24,069 bases of DNA, from contig CAKPDO010000022.1 in the NCBI GenBank assembly GCA_934148985.1, positions 1 to 24,069 on the forward strand. The letters are read 5' to 3'. This stretch comes from an uncultured Clostridia bacterium. GTDB lineage: Bacteria > Bacillota > Clostridia > TANB77 > CAG-508. The notes beneath the pieces were generated by a model, which did no database searches, was not told the DNA's origin, and was given only the letters and a program-made list of their open reading frames with translations. A program made the position numbers and the translations under genes. The number at the start of each line of letters is the position of its first letter. Positions within the stretch are counted from its first letter, which is position 1. Of this stretch, positions 8,086 to 14,100 are shown piece after piece.

Positions 8086-8155
8086 AAAGAGGCTTCTATT
8101 GTAAATTTACCCTAATTTTCTTTTTAAGGGAAAATATACTTTTAAAAGCCTCTTT
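8086..8155 (-). promoter_or_regulatory. Hairpin between acyl-CoA synthetase gene and metK
   Basis: A perfect 10-bp closing stem (AAAGAGGCTT at 8146-8155 and its complement at 8086-8095, read on the minus strand) encloses about 50 nt with a second CCCT/AGGG pairing around an A-rich loop. The 3' arm ends about 7 bases before the metK ribosome binding site and is not followed by a clean T run. It may be a weak terminator/attenuator or a translational control element for metK. It does not match the SAM riboswitch consensus sequences I know. Confidence 0.45.
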
Positions 8156-8158
8156 TAA

Positions 8159-9841
8159 TTATCTTTTTATTTTTTTAGTTGTTGTTTTTTCAAACTCATC
8201 TTTTCTTATTTCAATTTCTGTAATCTTTTTATATGTAGGAAGTTCTTTACAAGATTCAGCAATATCTTCTTTTAATTTTTCATGTATGTTTTGAATATTC
8301 ATCTCTTTAACTTTATCATCATTTAAAAATACTTCAGCACAAAGAGATACTTCTTGTCCAATATTGTTTTTTATGCCTTTTACAATAACTTCTTGTACAT
8401 AATCAATTCCAAGAATGTAATTTTCGATTTCTTCCGGATATACATTTTTTCCATTATCTAATACTATAAGATTTTTCTTTCTTCCATTTATTATAAGCTG
8501 TCCTTTTTTATTTATGCTTCCATAATCTTCTGTATTAAACCATCCGTCTTTTAAAACCGTATTTGTTCTTTCTTCGTCTTTATAATATCCTTGCATAACG
8601 ATGTCGCCTTTTACACATATTTCGCCATCTCCATCGCTATTTACATTTTCAAATTTTATTTCACAACATGGCAAAACCACACCTACAGTATTACTATCAT
8701 TGAATTTCATTCTGTTAACACTAACAAGTGGGGAACATTCTGTAATTCCATATCCATTTAACAATGTTATTCCTATATCATTAAAGAATTTTCCTATTTC
8801 AGGCCTAATTGGAGCACCACCACATATTATTTCTTTCAGATTTCCTCCAAATGCTTCATGTATTGACTTAAATAATTTGGCTCTTAAATCTATTCCCGCT
8901 GCTCTTAAACCATTACTTATAGGTATCATTTTTTTCAAAGCTTTATCTTTACCTGTTTTTTGTGCATTGTTCCAAATATTTTTGTAAAATACCTCTGTAA
9001 ATGCTGGAACTAAGTATATGAAATCAGGTTTGAATAATTGTAAATTTTTTAACACATTTTTTAGACTGTCATTTATACATATTGTTGAATGTTTATGCAA
9101 TTCGACAAGTATTCCAGCAACAGCTTCATATGTATGATGATATGGAAGTACAGATAGACACTTCTGACCAATATCTGCTACCTGTAATCCATAATATATA
9201 ACACTTATTAAATTATGTTCTGTCAGCATTACACCTTTTGGGGTTCCAGTTGTTCCTGATGTATATACAAGCAATTTTAACTTGTTTTCATCATATTCTA
9301 ATTCTGTATATATCTTGCTACCTTGCTCTAATACATTTTTTCCATTTTCTTTAAAAATGTCATATGACAAAATATTTCCATTATGCTTTTTTCTGTTTAA
9401 TCCTATGAAAAATTTGATATTTGGTACATTTTCTTTTATTTCATCTATCCATTTTTCATATTTTTCAGAATAAAATAAAACTTCACTATCACTATGTTTT
9501 AGTACATTTATGATATCTTTACAAGGTAATTCTCTATCTATTGGCACAAATACTCCTGTACTTTTTAAAACTGTTAGATACACAGTAAGCCATTTATAGC
9601 TATTTTCACCTATAATTGCAATATGTTTATTTTGCATTCCTAAACTTGCTAAAGCTGTTCCTAATTCTTCGGTGTCTTTTACAAATTCTTTGTATGTAAC
9701 TTTGACTATTTTTTCATGATTGTTTTCATCTCTATATTCAAATGCATTTTTATCTCCTGCGTCTTTTACTGCTAAATTTAGCATTTCTTTTATTGATGAA
9801 ATTTTTACTACATCACTGTTTAATGCATAATTTTTATTCAT
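8159..9841 (-). CDS. Long-chain acyl-CoA synthetase / AMP-binding ligase
   Basis: A 560-residue adenylate-forming enzyme (ANL superfamily) that activates a carboxylic acid, probably a fatty acid, with ATP and transfers it to CoA. Motifs in order: YTSGTTGTPKG (193-203, phosphate loop), YHHTYE (234-239), GYGITE (363-368), DGWFNTEDYG (432-441, ribose-binding Asp), INGRKKNLIV (451-460, hinge) and the C-terminal lysine region TTTKKIKR. Length and HHTYE place it near the FadD/ACSL branch; the acyl length is not predictable. Start ATG with GAGG upstream; 18 bases separate it from the RelQ-like gene, so the two are one operon. The PlsC-like gene at 13123 could use its product, but that link is inference. 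Confidence 0.9.
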   Translation of the reverse strand: MNKNYALNSDVVKISSIKEMLNLAVKDAGDKNAFEYRDENNHEKIVKVTYKEFVKDTEELGTALASLGMQNKHIAIIGENSYKWLTVYLTVLKSTGVFVPIDRELPCKDIINVLKHSDSEVLFYSEKYEKWIDEIKENVPNIKFFIGLNRKKHNGNILSYDIFKENGKNVLEQGSKIYTELEYDENKLKLLVYTSGTTGTPKGVMLTEHNLISVIYYGLQVADIGQKCLSVLPYHHTYEAVAGILVELHKHSTICINDSLKNVLKNLQLFKPDFIYLVPAFTEVFYKNIWNNAQKTGKDKALKKMIPISNGLRAAGIDLRAKLFKSIHEAFGGNLKEIICGGAPIRPEIGKFFNDIGITLLNGYGITECSPLVSVNRMKFNDSNTVGVVLPCCEIKFENVNSDGDGEICVKGDIVMQGYYKDEERTNTVLKDGWFNTEDYGSINKKGQLIINGRKKNLIVLDNGKNVYPEEIENYILGIDYVQEVIVKGIKNNIGQEVSLCAEVFLNDDKVKEMNIQNIHEKLKEDIAESCKELPTYKKITEIEIRKDEFEKTTTKKIKR

Positions 9842-9859
9842 AACATCCTCTTTTCTTTT

Positions 9860-10513
9860 TTACCCTATATATTTTGAATTTATTTTTGTTATTTTTTCGT
9901 CTAGTTTGTTTATTATTTTTGCATATTGAACCATTTTCATTGAATCAATTTTGCTTAACTTATTTTTGGCTTTATATTTAATTTTGTGTTCTGTGGTAGA
10001 CCAAAAATCCATTGCCATTGTTCTTATTTGTATTTCTATTTTTACCTGAGCTACTGTATCTCCAATTGTTACTGGGGTTTGAGCTATTATATGTAGCCCT
10101 GAATATCCACTTTTTTTAGGTGTTTTTATATAATCTTTAACTTCTAGCACTTCTAAAGCTGATTTTTTTTCAATTGTTTCTTTTATTTTGAAAATGTCGG
10201 TCTTAAATGGACAAACTATTCTTATTCCTGCTATATCGTTTATGTTTCGTATTAGTTCTTCATAATTTAGGTCATAATTTTTCTTTTTCATTTTTTTGAT
10301 TATACTATCTGGCGTTTTTATTCTACTTTCTATGTTATTTATGACATTGTAGCTATATAGTTCTTTTAAGCTTGCTTGAAATTCTTCTAACTCTTTTTTT
10401 GCTTGCATCATTGCTTTTTCATATATTAACATTAGTGTTTGAAACTTTTTTTCTTGTACATCTATTGGAACTAGGCTGAGTAGTTTTATTTTTTCTTGGT
10501 TATTATTTTCCAT
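9860..10513 (-). CDS. RelQ-like small alarmone synthetase
   Basis: A 217-residue single-domain (p)ppGpp synthetase without hydrolase or regulatory domains, of the YjbM/RelQ type. It transfers pyrophosphate from ATP to GDP or GTP. Signature segments are ESRIKTPDSIIKKMKKK, INDIAGIRIVCPFKTD (Mg-binding Asp), DYIKTPKKSGYSGLHI, and EIQIRTMAMDFWSTTEHKIKYK (catalytic Glu and Gln). The N-terminus has a helical stretch typical of the tetrameric RelQ group. The start is the ATG at 10513, because GGAGGAGG lies just before it; an in-frame ATG at 10531 sits upstream of that site and would place it inside the coding frame. First gene of the operon with the acyl-CoA synthetase. Confidence 0.92.
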   Translation of the reverse strand: MENNNQEKIKLLSLVPIDVQEKKFQTLMLIYEKAMMQAKKELEEFQASLKELYSYNVINNIESRIKTPDSIIKKMKKKNYDLNYEELIRNINDIAGIRIVCPFKTDIFKIKETIEKKSALEVLEVKDYIKTPKKSGYSGLHIIAQTPVTIGDTVAQVKIEIQIRTMAMDFWSTTEHKIKYKAKNKLSKIDSMKMVQYAKIINKLDEKITKINSKYIG

Positions 10514-10608
10514 AATATCCTCCTCCTTCATTAGACTTTTTTATTCTAATGTTTGTTTGTTCTTTTTTGATGTTGGGTTTATGTTTTTTGTGTAAATTTT
10601 CCAACCAC

Positions 10609-10637
10609 ATTCTATCATATTGAATTAAATATTGCAA
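10609..10637 (-). promoter_or_regulatory. Promoter of the alarmone synthetase operon
   Basis: On the minus strand TTGCAA (10632-10637), a 17-bp spacer and TAGAAT (10609-10614). The leader of about 90 nt contains a small CATTAGA/TCTAATG hairpin (10531-10553) directly before the ribosome binding site. Confidence 0.7.
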
Positions 10638-10679
10638 TTTAATATGCAAAATTTTATATTAATCATATGGAAAAATTCA

Positions 10680-10726
10680 AAATAAAAGACTAGGGCTCAA
10701 AGAAATTAATCCTTTGCAGTCCTAGT
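10680..10726 (-). terminator. Intrinsic terminator of the pilin/FGE-like gene
   Basis: Read on the minus strand, ACTAGG (10721-10726) pairs with CCTAGT (10689-10694), with an inner CAAAG/CTTTG helix, followed by CTTTTATTTT. It is just past the stop codon of the gene ending at 10731. Confidence 0.85.
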
Positions 10727-10730
10727 TTAT

Positions 10731-12287
10731 TTAAACTTTTAGATAAAGTACAACTCTAAAACCAACATCAATATTGGGCGTAGTTGAAAAATATCCGCCA
10801 TTACGGCTACTACACGCAAGGCTGTCTCCCTGATGTATAAAGCTTCCTCCTCTAAAAACAGCAGCATCTGTATCTTGTTTTTCCAAATATGGCCAATTAC
10901 TTACTTCAGTTGTCCACTCCCACATATTTCCAGCTAAATCATAAATATTATTCTTTTTAGTATACTCTGATGAACCTGTTGCTATTTCATAGTATATTTC
11001 CAAATTTTTTTCAACATTTACCTCTTCTTTAAAAAAATTATACTTATTTGCATAAATAGTTCCGCCAGTTAATTCATTTTTGGAATGTACTGCATATAAT
11101 ACATTTTTTAATGATATTTTTTCATTTTCAGAGCTTTGCCCAAATTTCGTATTTAAATAATTTCCATACCCAGTTGATTTTGCACAATCAATGCCTGTTT
11201 TTGAATACCATGAAATAACAGTATCCCATGCGTAACTATCTATTAAATTGCTTTCTACAGTTTGGCTATTTTCATACATTTTTTTTGATACAATTAGTGC
11301 GTTTTTCTGACTTATCATATTCCAACTTGCATTATTTTTCTTGCTTACAGGAATAAAGTCAGATGTATCTCTATCTTCACCAATCAGACCATAAGTTGCT
11401 CCATTTTTTTTATTCCATAATGTTTCATCTAATGGTAGGCCAGCTTCATATCTCGCTATATAAAAGCCTCCATATTTTTTTACACTTTCTGTGTTTCCTC
11501 CCAAATCTTTCCAATCATCTATTGTTTTACCTTTATTTATTCCAGCCGCTATTGTTGTATAATTATACTCATTTCCATAAAGAATTTTCCAATTTTGAGC
11601 TAATCCATTTACTTTTTCATATGTAACTGTTGTTCCATTATCTGTTGCTTTTGTTGCACTTGTATCTATACTGCATGGCACCCACACAAATTGGTTTCCT
11701 CCCCTAGTATTTTCATCATCATCTCCATAAATATCTGATATAACCATTCCAGTCGAAGGCTTTCCTGTTACATAATAAAATCCATTTGGAATATATGCCC
11801 TCATATTATTTTCTTCTTCAATTATTATTCGTACTTTTCCGCTAGATAATATTTTTTTATCTTTTTCATCTGTTGCAGTCGATATTGTTATTTGTTCCAT
11901 TTTATTTTCATTAATTTTTGTTTTTTCATTTTCATTTCCTATAATATCACTCATAGAATATATATTACCATTATATGTTACAGTCTTGTCTGTTTTATTA
12001 ACACTTATTTTACTATTATTTCCATTACTCCATTTATCTAAAATATAATCACTTTCGCTTTTTATATCATTTCCTTGATAATAATCTATTAGCTCAGATG
12101 TTGCCTCAACTTGCAAATATTCCAAGTCCGATACAACTCTATTTTTTTCTTTTGCTTCTATTGTTTTGTTTAAAATACCATTTTGCCCAGTTAGAGCATT
12201 TATGCTTATTCCAGCCAATATTAAAAGAATAATTATACTTATAACAAGTGCTATCAAAGTAATTCCCTTATTTTTTTCAAAATTCAT
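10731..12287 (-). CDS. Pilin-like N-terminus fused to FGE/sulfatase-modifying-like domain
   Basis: A 518-residue protein. Residues 1-30 are a type IV pilin-like signal: KNKG followed by ITLIALVISIIILLILAG, as in prepilin peptidase substrates, though position +5 of the mature part is Ala and not Glu. About residues 30-165 are a linker with a pseudopilin-like long helix. From about 170 to the end is a formylglycine-generating-enzyme/SUMF1-type (C-type-lectin fold) domain: GGNQFVWVPC, GGFYIARYEAG, NIYDLAGNMWEWTTE, VFRGGSF and VGFRVVL. The paired active-site Cys of true FGE is not seen (only ACSSRNGG), so a binding role at the surface is more likely than catalysis. GGAGGAA precedes the ATG. The gene is monocistronic with its own promoter and terminator. 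The architecture recurs in Clostridia, from general knowledge. Confidence 0.85.
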   Translation of the reverse strand: MNFEKNKGITLIALVISIIILLILAGISINALTGQNGILNKTIEAKEKNRVVSDLEYLQVEATSELIDYYQGNDIKSESDYILDKWSNGNNSKISVNKTDKTVTYNGNIYSMSDIIGNENEKTKINENKMEQITISTATDEKDKKILSSGKVRIIIEEENNMRAYIPNGFYYVTGKPSTGMVISDIYGDDDENTRGGNQFVWVPCSIDTSATKATDNGTTVTYEKVNGLAQNWKILYGNEYNYTTIAAGINKGKTIDDWKDLGGNTESVKKYGGFYIARYEAGLPLDETLWNKKNGATYGLIGEDRDTSDFIPVSKKNNASWNMISQKNALIVSKKMYENSQTVESNLIDSYAWDTVISWYSKTGIDCAKSTGYGNYLNTKFGQSSENEKISLKNVLYAVHSKNELTGGTIYANKYNFFKEEVNVEKNLEIYYEIATGSSEYTKKNNIYDLAGNMWEWTTEVSNWPYLEKQDTDAAVFRGGSFIHQGDSLACSSRNGGYFSTTPNIDVGFRVVLYLKV

Positions 12288-12389
12288 TTCTATTCCTCCA
12301 TTGTTTACTATATTTTTAACTACATCTTGTAATTTTATTCAATTTCTCATTAGTAAATCATCTCCTCTATCAAATTTATCGTCTACCAA

Positions 12390-12418
12390 ATAATACCATA
12401 TAGTTATAACTTAGTCAA
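12390..12418 (-). promoter_or_regulatory. Promoter of the pilin/FGE-like gene
   Basis: On the minus strand TTGACT (12413-12418), a 17-bp spacer and TATTAT (12390-12395). The spacer contains the palindrome GTTATAAC (12403-12410). The leader is about 100 nt. Confidence 0.8.
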
Positions 12419-12490
12419 GCTACATATGGGTTAATTTTTGCAAAAATTTTATATATAATATAAATAAATTTTTACCAAACGGAGGTATAT

Positions 12491-12733
12491 ATGTTATATT
12501 TAAACGTAAAAGAATTACTAAAAAATAAGAGAAAAACAAAATATTGGTTAGTTCAAAATATGCATAGTGACTATAAAACAATTTCAGATATGATGGATAA
12601 TAAAACAAGTGGAATAAAATTTGAAACAATTGAAAAATTATGTATACTATTAGATTGTACACCAAATGATATTTTCAAATTGAAGCAAGAAAATAATGAA
12701 GAAGAAGTAAAACGAAAAATTTCAAAAGGATAA
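12491..12733 (+). CDS. Small XRE/Cro-type HTH regulator (HTH_26 type)
   Basis: An 80-residue protein with one HTH domain: LNVKELLKNKRKTKYWLVQN, then YKTISDMMDNKTSGIKFETIEKLCILLDCTPNDIFKL, the usual ending of the HTH_26/YozG group; the last 15 residues are charged. GGAGG at 12481-12485 precedes ATG 12491. It is divergent from the pilin/FGE-like gene and shares about 200 bp of upstream DNA with it, so it could control that gene or itself; this is inference. A TATAAT (12454-12459) is present but the matching -35 box is weak. Confidence 0.88.
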   Translation: MLYLNVKELLKNKRKTKYWLVQNMHSDYKTISDMMDNKTSGIKFETIEKLCILLDCTPNDIFKLKQENNEEEVKRKISKG

Positions 12734-12755
12734 AATAAAAAGTGCTCAAATAGCC

Positions 12756-12784
12756 TTGTTTTTAAAACTAAAACATGATATAAT
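12756..12784 (+). promoter_or_regulatory. Probable promoter of the small orphan gene
   Basis: TTGTTT (12756-12761), 17-bp spacer, TATAAT (12779-12784); the start codon is 69 bases downstream. Confidence 0.6.
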
Positions 12785-12852
12785 TTTAAAGTATCTATTC
12801 AATTATAAGTATATGCTAATGCATTTACTTGCCAATCAAGAGGAGGTATGTT

Positions 12853-13062
12853 ATGTCTACTCAAAAGAAATACTATCATTACTTTGTTTCTGGATTTTGT
12901 CGGAATGAACCATTTATGAACGAAATTTTGCTTCCGAAAAAAATATGTTCGTATGATGGCATTTACGAATTAAAAAATGAATGCACAAAAAAGCACAATG
13001 TGTATTGGGATGACATTGTAATAATTAATTACAAATTACTTTGGCCATTCAAATACAAATAA
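12853..13062 (+). CDS. Small protein of unknown function
   Basis: A 69-residue protein that I do not recognise. It is rich in aromatic residues (KKYYHYFVSGFC at the start, VYWDDIVIINYKLLWPFKYK at the end), with two Cys (residues 15 and about 34), one more Cys near residue 46, and no membrane helix or signal peptide. Start ATG 12853 is supported by AGGAGG at 12841-12846 with 6-nt spacing; an in-frame TTG at 12829 lies before that site and is rejected. Its own promoter and strong terminator support it being real. Small proteins starting this way sometimes occur in mobile elements, but nothing here proves that. Confidence 0.7.
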   Translation: MSTQKKYYHYFVSGFCRNEPFMNEILLPKKICSYDGIYELKNECTKKHNVYWDDIVIINYKLLWPFKYK

Positions 13063-13063
13063 T

Positions 13064-13112
13064 GCAAAACCCCATCAAAAAACAATAACATCGTTTTTTG
13101 ATGGGGTTTTGC
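13064..13112. terminator. Bidirectional terminator, 20-bp perfect stem
   Basis: GCAAAACCCCATC plus A6C at 13064-13083 pairs perfectly with 13093-13112 around a 9-nt loop. The arms end in TTTT tracts on both strands, and it separates two convergent genes (orphan gene, plus; PlsC-like gene, minus). Confidence 0.92.
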
Positions 13113-13122
13113 TAAATATCAA

Positions 13123-13980
13123 TTAATTCCACCCAGCAATATCTCTCTTAACATCAAAAGTATCATCATATTTCTCACCATAAACTTCCTCATATTTAGC
13201 AACTTTTAGCTCAAAATCTCTTTTTCTCAAATCTTCTTTTTGAGCCTTAAACTCCAAAGAAGTATCAGGATATAAAGGTTTCATAACATGTAAAGTATAT
13301 TTTTGAGTAAAAAATCCATCATCCCCTATCTTATCAGTATTTTGCATTTCAACAAAACAAGGAATAATTGGTACATTATATTTGCACGCATAATGATATG
13401 CACCTATTTTCCCAGGACGTGGTTTCTTATAATTAAACCACATTTCTTCTTCTGGATATATCAAAATAAAATGTTTCTTTTTAAAAAGCTTTTCAAGAGT
13501 TGGCTCAAAATTTGTAGCAATATATTGATGATTTGTATTTACAGGTATTGTCTTATTATTTTTCAAAAGCCATCCTAAATAGCCGGGCATAAATATATTA
13601 GTTTCCTGAACAATAATATCGAACTTTCTTTTTTTGCCAATTTTGTGCATTAGATATCTAATTATAGTATTGTCTATTTTGCTAAAATGGTTTGATGTAA
13701 CAATTGCTCCAGTTTTAATTTCTTTTATATTTTCTATTCCTTTTATTTCAGTTTTAAAATTAACATATTCAGTTATAGAATCTGTTATACTTCTTGCAAC
13801 TATCGTTTTAGCCTTATTTCTTAATTTCTTTTTTCTGCTATCATATTTTAAAATCACTTTTTCTCTTTCTTCTTCAGTAACAACATGGTCATGTAATTCT
13901 ACTTTTGAATTAAACTCTTTATTTTCAGCGGCTTTTCTTATGTTTTCTATTACTTGTAATCTTTCTTTATCTTTTTCCAT
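13123..13980 (-). CDS. PlsC-like 1-acylglycerol-3-phosphate acyltransferase family protein
   Basis: A 285-residue member of the lysophosphatidic-acid acyltransferase superfamily, which transfers acyl chains to glycerolipid precursors at the membrane. The HX4D motif is seen as SNHFSKID (H98, D103). Next comes the region FDIIVQETNIFMPGYLGWLL with KTIPV. The EGTR-like motif appears as IYPEEEMWFN (176-183), and PRPGKIGAYHYACKYNVPIIP matches the later block. The PEEE variant and the extra N-terminal 80 residues set it apart from housekeeping PlsC, so the acceptor may differ. GGGGAG precedes the ATG with 7-nt spacing. It has its own promoter, just past the clpB terminator. Family secure, substrate open. 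Confidence 0.85.
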   Translation of the reverse strand: MEKDKERLQVIENIRKAAENKEFNSKVELHDHVVTEEEREKVILKYDSRKKKLRNKAKTIVARSITDSITEYVNFKTEIKGIENIKEIKTGAIVTSNHFSKIDNTIIRYLMHKIGKKRKFDIIVQETNIFMPGYLGWLLKNNKTIPVNTNHQYIATNFEPTLEKLFKKKHFILIYPEEEMWFNYKKPRPGKIGAYHYACKYNVPIIPCFVEMQNTDKIGDDGFFTQKYTLHVMKPLYPDTSLEFKAQKEDLRKRDFELKVAKYEEVYGEKYDDTFDVKRDIAGWN

Positions 13981-14016
13981 TTCATTCTCCCCTATATTTT
14001 TATACGAACTTTTTTT

Positions 14017-14046
14017 ATTATACCATAATTGTTACTTTATTTTCAA
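14017..14046 (-). promoter_or_regulatory. Promoter of the PlsC-like gene
   Basis: On the minus strand TTGAAA (14041-14046), an 18-bp spacer and TATAAT (14017-14022) with an extended -10 (TGG before TATAAT). Confidence 0.8.
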
Positions 14047-14057
14047 GCAAAAATTGT

Positions 14058-14100
14058 AAAAACGTCAATAGACCCGAATTTACAGTCTATTGACGTTTTT
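14058..14100 (-). terminator. Intrinsic terminator of clpB
   Basis: A perfect 16-bp stem (14085-14100 with 14058-14073; core ACGTCAATAGAC) with an 11-nt loop directly abuts the clpB stop codon; the 3' arm ends in T5 and is followed by ACAATTTTT on the minus strand. Confidence 0.9.

Noticed and set aside
12396..12429. CCATAT...ATATGG inverted pair and GTTATAAC palindrome as an operator for the HTH protein at 12491
   Set aside because: Short, AT-rich matches of this kind arise by chance in this DNA; they overlap a promoter but nothing else supports binding.
12420..12665. Minus-strand open frame of 81 codons opposite the HTH gene
   Set aside because: No ribosome binding site, Leu/Phe/Ile-rich composition typical of antisense of A-rich DNA, while the opposite strand encodes a clear HTH protein.
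13634..14059. Plus-strand open frame of 141 codons over the PlsC-like gene
   Set aside because: Hydrophobic antisense shadow of an AT-rich gene; it runs through the promoter and into the clpB terminator region.
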